From contig NZ_FOUG01000004.1 in assembly GCF_900114785.1 (NCBI RefSeq), forward strand, positions 186,001 through 250,000: a stretch of 64,000 nucleotides of DNA, written 5' to 3'. The notes under the pieces were generated by a model that saw only the letters and a program-made list of their open reading frames with translations, made no database searches and was not told the origin of the DNA. Position numbers and translations under genes: made by a program. Every line of letters starts with the position of its first letter. Within the stretch, counting starts at the first letter, position 1. Positions 27,670 through 36,073 of the stretch are shown here, in pieces. The DNA comes from Variovorax sp. OV329 (GTDB lineage: Bacteria > Pseudomonadota > Gammaproteobacteria > Burkholderiales > Burkholderiaceae_C).

Positions 27670-28715
27670 CGCAGTACCTCCGCGCTTCGTGCTGCACTGC
27701 AAGCTTGCGCGTGGCGGCCCGGCGCGGCGCTCACGCCCGCTGCGCCGGCCGCCTGCCGGCCCTGCGGCTTGCGCCGACCGAACAGCTTGCGCACCAGCAG
27801 GTGCCGCGCCATGTTCAGCTGCAGGCGAAGCCGCGGCTTGTGGCCCCAGCTGCTGGTGAGCTGCGTGTGCTGCACCTGCCAGCCCTGCGGGTCGATGTCG
27901 TGCGTGCCGGCGCCGATCTCGAAGTCGAAGCCCGAGGGCGTGGCGCCGTAGAAGGAGAAGGTGCCGTCCGGGTCGGGGTGCTGCCCCAGGCCCAGGCTCA
28001 TCGGCACCTTGTTGCGCTCGGCCCGCTCGAAGGCGATGCCGATGTCGGCCAGCCGCGCGGCCTGCAGCATGAAGTGATGCATGCGCTTGGGCAGCGGCAG
28101 GTCGAACAGCGCAATGGAATGGTGGCGCGCGTTGCAGTGCATGAAGGTGCCGCGCACGTCGATGGGCCCCACGCGCGTGGCCAGCCGCTCGGTCACGCCG
28201 AAGCCCAGCACGCCTTCGTAGAAGGCTTCCATGGCCGGCAGGTCGGCCGAGACCAGCACCGCGTGGCCCATGCCCAGCTCGCCGGTGCGAAAGCCTTCGG
28301 GAAAAGCCTCGGACGCGAAGGGGCGCTCGGCCTCGTCCGGGTCGACGTACAGCTCCACCGCATTGCCCGCCGGATCGGTGGTGCGCACCAGGCGGTGCAC
28401 GCGGCGGGCGGTGCACTGGCGCGGATTGCCCTCCTCCAGTTCCAGCCCGGCCTGGCGGATGCGCGCCGCCAACGCCTCCAGCACCTGCTCGCTGGCGCAA
28501 TGCAGGCCCAGCGCGACCACGTCGTCCGAGGGGCCTTCCTGCACGATCAGGCGCTGGGCCTGGCTGTCCAGCTGCCAGCCGCGGCTCCCGTCGGGGTTGA
28601 TCAGGGGCGCGGGCAGTCCCAGGGTACGCTGGCAGAAATCGATCCAGCGCTGAAGGCGCCTGGCCTCGAAAACCAGATATCCGAGACGAAGATCGGGGCT
28701 TGTCGCATCACGCAT
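27666..28715 (-). CDS. VOC-family extradiol ring-cleavage dioxygenase
   Basis: The 349-residue product has two glyoxalase/VOC modules, as in type I extradiol dioxygenases. The Fe(II) ligands appear as His in GELGMGHAVLVS, His in NARHHSIALFDLP and Glu in SGFDFEIGAG; all three are present, so it should be active. The substrate would be a catechol-like ring. The last 35 or so residues are an Arg/Ala/Gly-rich tail after LVRKLFGRRK, not typical of the family. Start candidates are ATG 28715 and ATG 28727; neither has a clear ribosome-binding site. It is divergent from a TetR regulator and overlaps the cytochrome c gene by 4 nt. Confidence 0.85.
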   Translation of the reverse strand: MRDATSPDLRLGYLVFEARRLQRWIDFCQRTLGLPAPLINPDGSRGWQLDSQAQRLIVQEGPSDDVVALGLHCASEQVLEALAARIRQAGLELEEGNPRQCTARRVHRLVRTTDPAGNAVELYVDPDEAERPFASEAFPEGFRTGELGMGHAVLVSADLPAMEAFYEGVLGFGVTERLATRVGPIDVRGTFMHCNARHHSIALFDLPLPKRMHHFMLQAARLADIGIAFERAERNKVPMSLGLGQHPDPDGTFSFYGATPSGFDFEIGAGTHDIDPQGWQVQHTQLTSSWGHKPRLRLQLNMARHLLVRKLFGRRKPQGRQAAGAAGVSAAPGRHAQACSAARSAEVLR

Positions 28716-28769
28716 GGCTGAACTCATTAAAATTGATGAGAAACTTAAAATTGAACGCGTCACTCAAAA
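28716..28769. promoter_or_regulatory. A/T-rich divergent operator/promoter with repeated TTAAAATTGA
   Basis: The 54-nt gap between the dioxygenase and TetR genes is strikingly A/T-rich. TTAAAATTGA occurs twice in direct orientation (28728-28737 and 28745-28754, 17-nt period). CTCAT (28723-28727) and ATGAG (28736-28740) form a small dyad. This is a plausible operator for the TetR protein and the promoter for both directions. Confidence 0.6.
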
Positions 28770-29516
28770 ATGGATGTTAGTTTCAAGGCTTTGTCACCGT
28801 CAATCGAACCTTTGCCCATAGCGCTTTCGGCCGGCCTGCTCAGCCTGCCGCCCGGCCTGCCCAAGCGCGAGCGCACCCGGGCGCAGCTGGTCGATTCCGC
28901 CATCAAGGTGTTCTCGGTGCGCGGCGTGGCCGCCGGCACCATCCAGGAGATCGCCGACGTGGCCGGCATGACCACCGGCACCGTCTACAACCATTTCAAG
29001 ACCAAGGAAGAAGTGCTGAGCGACGTGGCGCTGCGCTTGGCCACCACGCTGTGCACCCGCATCACCGAGAGCCAGCAAGGCGTGAAGGAAGGCGCCGAGC
29101 GCATGGCCATCGGCGGCCGGCGCTACGCCTGGCTGGCCGAGGTGGCGCCGCAGTGGGCCCTGCTGATGCTGGACGTGGCGGCAGCCGCGCCCGAGCTGCT
29201 GGTCCACATCCGCGAGTACGTGCTGGCCGACCTGCGCCTGGGCGTGAAGCAGAAGGCCTTCCGCATTGCCAGCGAGGAAGCTGCGATGGACCTGATCAAC
29301 GGCACCGGCACGCATGCCATGCGCACCATCGCCCTGGGCCTGGCGCCGCCCACGCACGGCGCCGACGTGGCCGCCTGCGTGCTGCGCGGGCTGGGCGTGC
29401 CGCACGAGAAGGCCGAGGAGATCGCGCGCCGGCCGCTGCCGGACTTTCCGGCGCCTGGCGTGGCCGCAGCCGCTGCTTCCCGCAAGACGGCGCCCCGGCG
29501 CGCACCTTCCGCATGA
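28770..29516 (+). CDS. TetR-family transcriptional regulator
   Basis: The 248-residue product has a TetR N-terminal DNA-binding domain (about 33-80: LPKRERTRAQLVDSAIKVFS and MTTGTVYNHFKTKEEVL). A helical ligand domain extends to about 225, then a basic Pro/Ala tail. It is divergent from the extradiol dioxygenase/cytochrome c pair, which it probably represses, sharing the A/T-rich 54-nt gap. It overlaps the DNA glycosylase gene by 4 nt (ATGA). A longer N-terminus precedes the HTH than in most family members, so the true start could be internal, for example at a downstream in-frame codon. Confidence 0.9.
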   Translation: MDVSFKALSPSIEPLPIALSAGLLSLPPGLPKRERTRAQLVDSAIKVFSVRGVAAGTIQEIADVAGMTTGTVYNHFKTKEEVLSDVALRLATTLCTRITESQQGVKEGAERMAIGGRRYAWLAEVAPQWALLMLDVAAAAPELLVHIREYVLADLRLGVKQKAFRIASEEAAMDLINGTGTHAMRTIALGLAPPTHGADVAACVLRGLGVPHEKAEEIARRPLPDFPAPGVAAAAASRKTAPRRAPSA

Positions 29517-30094
29517 GCCGCCTGGCCAACATCGACTTCGGCGCCGACGCCCCCGAAGTGGCGCGCCGGCTCATCGGCGTCACCGTGCTCGTGGACGGCG
29601 TGGGCGGCGTCATCGTCGAGACCGAGGCCTACGACCGCGCCGACCCGGCCTCGCACACCTTCCCCGGCCCGACCAAGCGCAACGCGGTGATGTTCGGCCC
29701 GCCGGCGCGCAGCTACGTGTACCGCTCCTACGGCATCCACTGGTGCCTGAACTTCGTGTGCCGCGAGGACGGGCACGGCGCCGGGGTGCTGATCCGCGCC
29801 ATCGAGCCCACCGAGGGCCTCGCACGCATGCGCGAGCGCCGGGGCCTGGAAGACCCGCGCCTGCTGTGCTCGGGGCCGGGACGCGTGGGGCAGGCGCTGG
29901 GCATCGACGGCAGCTTCGGCGGGCACCGGCTGGACCGGCCGCCTTTCAAGCTGCTCGCGGCGCCCGACGATGAAGAGATCGAGTTGCTGGTCGGTCCCCG
30001 CATCGGCATCTCAAAGGCCATGGACCTGCCCTGGCGCTTCGGCCTCAAGGGCTCGCGCTTCCTGAGCAAGCCCTTTCCGATGCTGCAGCGCTAG
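29513..30094 (+). CDS. 3-methyladenine DNA glycosylase, AAG/Mpg type
   Basis: The 193-residue product belongs to the alkyladenine glycosylase family, which removes alkylated and deaminated purines from DNA. It carries the typical VIVETEAYDRADPASHTFPG segment (catalytic Glu and the water-binding site), GPPARSYVYRSYGIHWCLN (intercalating Tyr region) and GVLIRAIEPTEGL. ATG 29513 overlaps the TetR stop. The open frame extends upstream in the same frame, but this start matches family length. Its coupling to a TetR gene is likely incidental. It is convergent with an MFS transporter. Confidence 0.92.
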   Translation: MSRLANIDFGADAPEVARRLIGVTVLVDGVGGVIVETEAYDRADPASHTFPGPTKRNAVMFGPPARSYVYRSYGIHWCLNFVCREDGHGAGVLIRAIEPTEGLARMRERRGLEDPRLLCSGPGRVGQALGIDGSFGGHRLDRPPFKLLAAPDDEEIELLVGPRIGISKAMDLPWRFGLKGSRFLSKPFPMLQR

Positions 30095-30115
30095 GCGCGC
30101 CCCCTGCTGCCGGGT

Positions 30116-31351
30116 TCAGTACACGCGCGGCGGCTTCGGCAGCCAGGCGAAGCCGGCAACCCCGGCCGACAACAGCACCGCGATGGTGGCCAGCACGGCG
30201 GCGAAGGGGTCGACGCCGTGGGCGGAGGCCATCGAGGCCACCGCGCCGGTGAACCACTGCATGAAGGCCACGCCCAGGAACATGGCCATGGTGAACAGCG
30301 CCATGGCGCGCCCGGTCATCTCGGGCGGGTAGGCGCCGCGGGTGTCGGCGTACTGCAGCACGATGAAGCCCGACAGCAGGCCGGTGGCCAGCATCACCGC
30401 CACGTCGATGCCCGCGCTGGGCGCAAAAGCCATCAGGAAGAAGCCGGCCGCGACCAGCACGGTGCAGACGGTGATGCGCTGGCGCCGCTTGGCCGGGCCG
30501 GGATCGAGGCGGCCGAACAGCGGCGGCCCGAACATGCCCACCACCGAAACGGCCAGCGCGATGTTGCCGCTCTGCACCAGCGAGAAGCCGTGCCGCTCCA
30601 CCAGCAGCGGCCCCAGCCACAGCCCGCGCAGCGAGATGAAGGAGGCGTAGGTCACCGAGGCCAGCATCAGGATGCCCAGCGTGTGCGGCAGCCGGAACAG
30701 CGCGCCGTAGCTGAGCATGGCCTGCCACATCGACAGCTTGGCCTGCGCGCGCGCGGCGCTGCCAGGCTGAGTCGGCTCGTGCACCTTCCAGGCCATCAGC
30801 AGCCAGGCGGCAACCGACAGCACGGCCAGCGCGACGAAGCCCGCGCGCCACGAGGCGGCCTCCACCAGCCAGGCCAGCGGCGTGCCGGTGAGCAGCATGC
30901 CCACGGAGCCCAGCCCCAGCACCAGCCCCGACACGGGCGCAAAGCGCTCCGGCGGGAAGTGCCGCGCGATGAACACGGTGCACACCAGGAAGGCCGGCGC
31001 GCAGCCGATGCCGATCAGCACCTGCCCCACCAGCAGCAGGCCGAACTGCTGCGAGAAGGCCGAGATCAGCGCGCCCGCGACGGCACAGGGAAAGGCGACC
31101 AGCACCGTGCGCCGCAGCCCGTACACGTCGATGCCCATGCCCATGAAGAACTGCAGCGCCCCGAAGGCGAAGTGAAAGGCCCCGGCGAACAGGCCCAGCT
31201 GCTGGGCCGACAGCGTGAACTCGCGCTGCAGCGGCGGCGCCAGGATGGCCGCCATGGTGCGGAAGGACTGGCTCAGCGCAAAGGCGCTGCAAAGTGCAGC
31301 CAGCATCACCCAGGCGGGTGGGCTGCGGCGGGCGCCGAGGGTGGCGCTCAC
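30116..31351 (-). CDS. MFS transporter
   Basis: The 411-residue product is a 12-helix major facilitator protein. It has QSFRTMAAILAPPLQREF near the start and a GLRRTVLVAFPCAVAGAL loop after TM2. A long TM6-7 loop contains HEPTQPGSAARAQAKLSMWQ, and the second half repeats the pattern. The start is GTG 31351, overlapping the TGA of the dbpA gene (GTGA), so it is coupled to the helicase gene. Cargo cannot be deduced; no sugar- or drug-specific signature is visible. Confidence 0.88.
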   Translation of the reverse strand: MSATLGARRSPPAWVMLAALCSAFALSQSFRTMAAILAPPLQREFTLSAQQLGLFAGAFHFAFGALQFFMGMGIDVYGLRRTVLVAFPCAVAGALISAFSQQFGLLLVGQVLIGIGCAPAFLVCTVFIARHFPPERFAPVSGLVLGLGSVGMLLTGTPLAWLVEAASWRAGFVALAVLSVAAWLLMAWKVHEPTQPGSAARAQAKLSMWQAMLSYGALFRLPHTLGILMLASVTYASFISLRGLWLGPLLVERHGFSLVQSGNIALAVSVVGMFGPPLFGRLDPGPAKRRQRITVCTVLVAAGFFLMAFAPSAGIDVAVMLATGLLSGFIVLQYADTRGAYPPEMTGRAMALFTMAMFLGVAFMQWFTGAVASMASAHGVDPFAAVLATIAVLLSAGVAGFAWLPKPPRVY

Positions 31352-32760
31352 TCCGCCTCGAGCAGGCGCACCTTCACGCTCCTGCCCTTGACCCGGCCGC
31401 TGGACAGGCGCCGCAACGCCTCCTGCGCGATGCGCCGGTCGACCGCGACGTAGGTCGAGAATTCGTTGATGTTGATCTTGCCGATCTGGTCCTTGGCGAA
31501 ACCGGCCTCGCCGGTGAGCGCACCCAGCACGTCGCCGGCGCGGATCTTCTCCTTGCGGCCGCCGGCGATCTGCAGCGTCATCATGGGCGGGCGCAGCGGC
31601 TCCCCGCCGGCGCTGGTCAGCTCGGCCAGCGGATGCCAGTCGGACTCGCGGCCCTGCAGCTGCTCGATCTTGCCGACGCTTCCCATCTCGTCCATGGCCG
31701 CGAGGTTGAGCGCCAGGCCCTGCGCGTCGCCCCGGCCGGTGCGGCCGATGCGGTGGATGTGCACCTCGGGGTCGGGGCTCACGTCGACGTTGATCACGGC
31801 CGCCAGCTGGGCGATGTCCAGCCCGCGCGCCGCCACGTCGGTGGCCACCAGCACGGAACAGCTGCGGTTGGCGAACTGCACCAGCACCTGGTCGCGCTCG
31901 CGCTGCTCCAGTTCGCCGAATAGCGCCATCGCGCTGTAGCCCTGGGCGACGAGCACCTGCACCAGGTCGCGGCACTGCTGCTTGGTGTTGCAGAAGGCCA
32001 GCGTGCTTTCGGGGCGGAAGTGGTCCAGCAGCTGCGAGACGGCATGCAGGCGCTGCCGCTCGGTGACTTCGTACCAGCGCTGCTCGATCTTGCCCTCGGC
32101 GTGCTGCGCCTCCACCGTCACCTGCCGAGGCTCGCGCATGAAGCGCTGGGCCAAAGAGGCGATGCCTTCGGGATAGGTGGCGGAGAACAGCAAGGTCTGG
32201 CGCTGCGCCGGGCACTGGCGCAGCACCTGGGCGATGTCCTCGGCGAAGCCCATGTCCAGCATGCGGTCGGCTTCGTCCAGCACCAGGGTGTTCAGGGCGG
32301 ACAGGTCCAGGTTGCCGCGCTCCAGGTGGTCCAGGATGCGCCCGGGCGTGCCGACCACGATGTGGGCGCCGTGGCCCAGGCTGGCGGTCTGCCCGCGCAG
32401 CGCGACGCCGCCGCAGAGGGTGACCAGCTTGATGTTTTCCTCGGCCCGGGCCAGGCGCCGGATCTCGGTGCTGACCTGGTCGGCCAGCTCGCGCGTGGGG
32501 CACAGCACCAGCGACTGGACGGCGAAGCGGCGGGAATTGAGATTGGCCAGCAGGGCCAGGGCGAAGGCGGCGGTCTTGCCGCTGCCGGTCTTGGCCTGCG
32601 CGATCAGGTCCTTGCCGAGCAAGGCCGCGGGCAGGCTGGCCGCCTGGATGGCCGTCATTCGGACGTAGCCGAGGCTGGCCAGGTTGGCCAGCATCTGGGG
32701 CGCCAGCGGCAGCGTCTCGAAGCTGTCGGCTGCCGCGGCGGGGGTTGCGCTCGCGCTCAT
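31348..32760 (-). CDS. dbpA: ATP-dependent RNA helicase DbpA
   Basis: DbpA is a DEAD-box helicase that acts in 50S subunit assembly through hairpin 92 of 23S rRNA. The 470-residue product shows the Q-motif region (FETLPLAPQMLANLASLGY), Walker A AQAKTGSGKT, VLDEADRML, SAT, and HRIGRTGRGD. A C-terminal DbpA RNA-binding domain (about 395-470) is the feature that separates DbpA from other DEAD proteins. It is co-oriented with infA upstream and with the MFS gene downstream (4-nt overlap). Placing it next to an initiation factor gene makes a small translation-related neighbourhood. Confidence 0.94.
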   Translation of the reverse strand: MSASATPAAAADSFETLPLAPQMLANLASLGYVRMTAIQAASLPAALLGKDLIAQAKTGSGKTAAFALALLANLNSRRFAVQSLVLCPTRELADQVSTEIRRLARAEENIKLVTLCGGVALRGQTASLGHGAHIVVGTPGRILDHLERGNLDLSALNTLVLDEADRMLDMGFAEDIAQVLRQCPAQRQTLLFSATYPEGIASLAQRFMREPRQVTVEAQHAEGKIEQRWYEVTERQRLHAVSQLLDHFRPESTLAFCNTKQQCRDLVQVLVAQGYSAMALFGELEQRERDQVLVQFANRSCSVLVATDVAARGLDIAQLAAVINVDVSPDPEVHIHRIGRTGRGDAQGLALNLAAMDEMGSVGKIEQLQGRESDWHPLAELTSAGGEPLRPPMMTLQIAGGRKEKIRAGDVLGALTGEAGFAKDQIGKININEFSTYVAVDRRIAQEALRRLSSGRVKGRSVKVRLLEAE

Positions 32761-32781
32761 CGGGCCGACAAGACGAGAGGC

Positions 32782-33048
32782 TTAGCGGCGCTGCGAGCCG
32801 GGAGCCGGGCCCGAGCCGGGCGGACGGCGTTCCAGGTGACGGAAGGTGATGCGACCCTTCGTCAGGTCATAGGGCGAGAGCTCCAGCGACACCTTGTCGC
32901 CGGCCAGGATGCGGATGTGGTGCTTGCGCATCTTGCCGCCGCTGTACGCGATCAGCTGGTGACCGTTGTCCAGCGTCACCCGGTAGCGGGAGTCCGGCAG
33001 GACTTCCGTCACCGAGCCGCTCATTTCAATCAGTTCTTCCTTTGGCAT
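32782..33048 (-). CDS. infA: Translation initiation factor IF-1 (longer variant)
   Basis: The 88-residue product is an OB-fold IF-1. It has [38 protein letters not shown] and [15 protein letters not shown]. It binds the 30S A-site during initiation. The usual protein is about 72 residues; here a tail ([16 protein letters not shown]) adds roughly 15, rich in Pro, Gly and Arg. AGAAGG precedes the ATG. Many beta-proteobacteria have two infA genes, one in the ribosomal protein operon and one separate; this one is separate, just upstream of dbpA. It is likely a paralogue rather than the only copy. Confidence 0.93.
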   Translation of the reverse strand: MPKEELIEMSGSVTEVLPDSRYRVTLDNGHQLIAYSGGKMRKHHIRILAGDKVSLELSPYDLTKGRITFRHLERRPPGSGPAPGSQRR

Positions 33049-33431
33049 TCAGTACCTTCTGCGAATTTGGCGGGGCTGCGATGCCCACGCCCGTTGGATT
33101 CAATCAAAAACTGGTCGTTCTCGCCGACAGCCGGCCCAGTGTGGGCGCGGCGGTGGACATGGCCATGACAGGCGGCTCGAACGGGACAGGGCCGGCCTGC
33201 CCCGGGCCGCGCCTTGGCGTCCAACCCTTCGCAAAATCGCGGTGGCCTGCCACGGCCCCGTCGAAAAGCGAACCCTCGATTGTAACTTGACTGGCATGAG
33301 TGTTGCTGTGGGCGGCCAGAAAAGGCTTTCCATGCCAGCGGCGACCAGCGGGGCGCGGCGGGATCGTTGCGAAGCCGAACGCGAAAGTGCACGATCAGGC
33401 CTCCGTTGCTGCCGACGGCAAGGAGCGCCCC
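33049..33431. other. 383-nt intergenic region between infA and the HtrA-like gene
   Basis: No gene is supported here. The short open frames in it have no ribosome-binding site and no recognisable product. It must hold the infA promoter (minus strand) and the promoter of the protease-like gene (plus strand). No tRNA-like fold or strong terminator was seen. Confidence 0.6.
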
Positions 33432-34541
33432 ATGCGAGTCCTCGGTTTCGGTCTTGCGCCGCGTGCGAGGCGCGCATGGCGGGTGCTGCCCATGCTGCTG
33501 CTGGCGCTCGCCGTCCTCGGCTCGAGCGGGCGGGCCGAAGCGGCCAACACCGTTCGCAAGCAGGCGCCTTCCAGCAAGGCCCCCGCGGATGCCCCGCCGG
33601 CCAGCGACGCCCAGATCGCCGCCCTGCGCCGCGCCCTGAACGCGGTGGTGACCGTGCGCGTCAGCGCCACCGAAGGCGCCCGCACCGCGCGCAGCCTGGG
33701 CGAGGAACGCAGCGGCACCGGCGTGGTCATCGACGGCGACGGGCTCATCCTCACCATCGGCTACCTGCTGCTGGAGGCCCAGACCATCGAGGTGGTCACC
33801 CAGGACGATCGCCGCATGCCGGCGCGCCAGGTGGCCTACGACCAGGCCACCGGCTTCGGCCTGCTGCAGCCGCTGATTCCGCTGCGCACGCGCATCGAGC
33901 CGGTGCCCATGGGCAGCGTGTCGGCGCTGGCGGCAGGCGAGGCGCTGATGGTTTCCAGCGCCGGCAAGAGCGGTGCCGAGGTGGGCGTGGTGCGCCTGGT
34001 CGACCGCCGCGCCTTCTCGGGCTATTGGGAATACCACATCGACCAGGCCTTGTTCACCGCGCCGCCGGTGCCCAACCACAGCGGCGCGGCCGTGTTCAAC
34101 CGCAACGGCGAGTTGCTGGGCATCGGCAGCCTGTTCGTGTCGGATTCGCAGGCCAACGGCGGCGCACTGCCGGGCAACATGTTCGTGCCGGTGGACCTGC
34201 TGGCGCCGGTCCTGCCGGAGATGCGCAGCACCGGCAGCACCCGGGCCAGCCACCGGCCCTGGCTGGGCGTGTCCTCGCAGCTGCAGGACGGCAAGGTGCG
34301 CATCGTGCGGGTGGAGCGCGACGGCCCGGCGCAGCGCGCTGGCGTCGGCGTGGGCGACGAGGTGCTGGAGGTGGACGGCGCGCCGGTGGATTCGCTCGAG
34401 AGCTTCTACAAGAAGGTCTGGACCCGCGCCACGCCCGACGACGAGGTCGAGCTCACCCTGCGCCAGGGCGACGAGGTGCGCAAGCTGCGCGTGCAGGCGA
34501 TGGACCGCATGGACACCTTGCGCAAGCCGCAGGGCATCTGA
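33432..34541 (+). CDS. HtrA/trypsin-like periplasmic protein with PDZ domain, catalytic residues degenerate
   Basis: The 369-residue product has a signal peptide (about 1-37), a trypsin-like domain with GTGVVIDGDGLILTIGYLL, and a C-terminal PDZ domain (about 275-360: RPWLGVSSQL, VGDEVLEVDGAPVDSLESF). Lining up with HtrA motifs, the expected His (ILTNxHVV) is Tyr here, the expected Asp (xDIAVL) is Gly (TGFGLLQ), and only the Ser remains, in NHSGAAVFN. So it is probably not an active protease but a folded binding protein. AAGGAG precedes the ATG. It stands alone between infA (divergent) and xylB (convergent). The alignment was made by eye and should be checked. Confidence 0.82.
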   Translation: MRVLGFGLAPRARRAWRVLPMLLLALAVLGSSGRAEAANTVRKQAPSSKAPADAPPASDAQIAALRRALNAVVTVRVSATEGARTARSLGEERSGTGVVIDGDGLILTIGYLLLEAQTIEVVTQDDRRMPARQVAYDQATGFGLLQPLIPLRTRIEPVPMGSVSALAAGEALMVSSAGKSGAEVGVVRLVDRRAFSGYWEYHIDQALFTAPPVPNHSGAAVFNRNGELLGIGSLFVSDSQANGGALPGNMFVPVDLLAPVLPEMRSTGSTRASHRPWLGVSSQLQDGKVRIVRVERDGPAQRAGVGVGDEVLEVDGAPVDSLESFYKKVWTRATPDDEVELTLRQGDEVRKLRVQAMDRMDTLRKPQGI

Positions 34542-34560
34542 GCAGCGAGCTCGCCGCCCA

Positions 34561-36027
34561 TCAGGGCTTCATCTCTTCGCGAAGCACGGCGTACAGCCGC
34601 TGGAAGCGCGCATGCCGATCTGCGAATGCGGCGTGCCGCGCCGCATCGGGCTCGAAGCTGTCGGTGAGGGGCGGCGCCACGCAGACCTCGGCCACCGCCT
34701 CGCCCGTGCGCGCCAGCCGCGCGAGGCGCGCCGCGCCCAGGGCGGCGCCCACCTCGGAGCCGCTGCGCCGGTCCATCCGCCGGCCCAGCACGTCGGCCAG
34801 CAGCTGCGCCCAGTAGGCGCTGCGCGAGCCGCCACCGACCAGCGTCACGCTGTCGATGCGCGCGCCGCCCTGCAGCAGCGCCTGCTGGCCATCGAGGAAG
34901 GCCAGCGCCACGCCTTCGAGCACCGCGCGCGCCAGGTGGCCGCGGCCGTGCGCATGCGTGAGGCCGAAGAACACGCCGCTGGCATGCGGGTCGTTGTGCG
35001 GCGTGCGCTCGCCCGAGAGGTAGGGCAGGAACATCGGAGTCGCCGCGTCGGGCGGCAGCGCCTGCGCCTCGGCCACCAGTTGCGCCTCGCTGTCGGCGCC
35101 GGTCAGGCCGCGCAGCCAGCGCAGGCAGCTGGCGGCCGCCAGCATCACCGTCATCTGGTGCCAGGTGCCCGGGAAGGCGTGGCAGAAGGCATGCACCGCC
35201 CCTGCGGGGTTGGGCGAGAAGGCCTCGTTGGCCACGAAGTACACGCCCGAGGTGCCCAGCGAAAGAAAGGCCGTGCCCGGCGCCGCCACCCCGATGCCGG
35301 CTGCGCTGGCCGCGTTGTCGCCCCCGCCGCCGGCCACCACCACGTCGCGCGGCAGGCCGAGCAGGTCGGCCACCTCGTCGCGCAGCGTCCCGCCGGGCTG
35401 GCTGCCTTCCACCAGCCGCGGCATGTGGCCGGGCGTGAGGTGGGTGGCGGCCAGCATCTCGTCGGACCAGCGGCGCGCGCCCACGTCCAGCCACAGCGTG
35501 CCGGAGGCGTCGGACATGTCGGAGACCGCTTCGCCGGTGAGCGTGAGCCGCAGGTGGTCCTTGGGCAGCAGCACCAGCGCGGTCCGGCGGAAGACTTCGG
35601 GCTCGTGCTGCTCCACCCACATGAGCTTGGGGGCGGTGAAGCCCGGCATGGCGATGTTGCCGGTGATGCGGCGGCTGTGCGGCGCGCGCTCGCGCTCCAG
35701 CTGCTCGCACTGCGCGTGGCTGCGGCCGTCGTTCCAGAGGATGCAGGGGCGCAGCACGCGATGCTGCGCATCGAGCAGGGTGGCGCCGTGCATCTGGCCC
35801 GACAGGCCGATGCCGCGCACCGCGCCGTAGGCGGCCCCGTGCTTCTCGCGCAGCTCGCCCAGCGCGGCCTGCGTGCCCTGCCACCAGGCGGCAGGGTCCT
35901 GTTCCGACCACAAGGGATGCGGCCGCGATACCGTCAGCGCCCGGCTCGCTTGGCCGAGCACGCGGCCCGCGTCGTCCACCAGCACCACCTTCACTTCCGA
36001 GGTGCCCAGGTCGATGCCCACATCCAT
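34561..36027 (-). CDS. xylB: Xylulokinase (FGGY family)
   Basis: Xylulokinase phosphorylates D-xylulose to xylulose-5-phosphate for the pentose phosphate pathway. The 488-residue product has the FGGY N-terminus MDVGIDLGTSEVKVVLVDDA with the phosphate-binding loop, the WSEQDPAAWW segment, and GLSGQMHGATLLD with RPCILWNDGRS, characteristic of xylulokinases. The C-terminal ATP-binding part has VTLVGGGSRSAYWAQL. It lies 46 nt after a sugar isomerase/epimerase gene on the same strand, so the two probably form an operon. Family members with related substrates cannot be excluded. Confidence 0.93.
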   Translation of the reverse strand: MDVGIDLGTSEVKVVLVDDAGRVLGQASRALTVSRPHPLWSEQDPAAWWQGTQAALGELREKHGAAYGAVRGIGLSGQMHGATLLDAQHRVLRPCILWNDGRSHAQCEQLERERAPHSRRITGNIAMPGFTAPKLMWVEQHEPEVFRRTALVLLPKDHLRLTLTGEAVSDMSDASGTLWLDVGARRWSDEMLAATHLTPGHMPRLVEGSQPGGTLRDEVADLLGLPRDVVVAGGGGDNAASAAGIGVAAPGTAFLSLGTSGVYFVANEAFSPNPAGAVHAFCHAFPGTWHQMTVMLAAASCLRWLRGLTGADSEAQLVAEAQALPPDAATPMFLPYLSGERTPHNDPHASGVFFGLTHAHGRGHLARAVLEGVALAFLDGQQALLQGGARIDSVTLVGGGSRSAYWAQLLADVLGRRMDRRSGSEVGAALGAARLARLARTGEAVAEVCVAPPLTDSFEPDAARHAAFADRHARFQRLYAVLREEMKP

Positions 36028-36073
36028 GTTTCTTCTTCCCTGATTCGTTCGTTGTTGTTCTTGAAAAGCGCCC

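Noticed and set aside
33042..33290. Possible small gene in the infA-protease gap
   Set aside because: No ribosome-binding site, overlaps the infA start on the other strand, and the product has no pattern.
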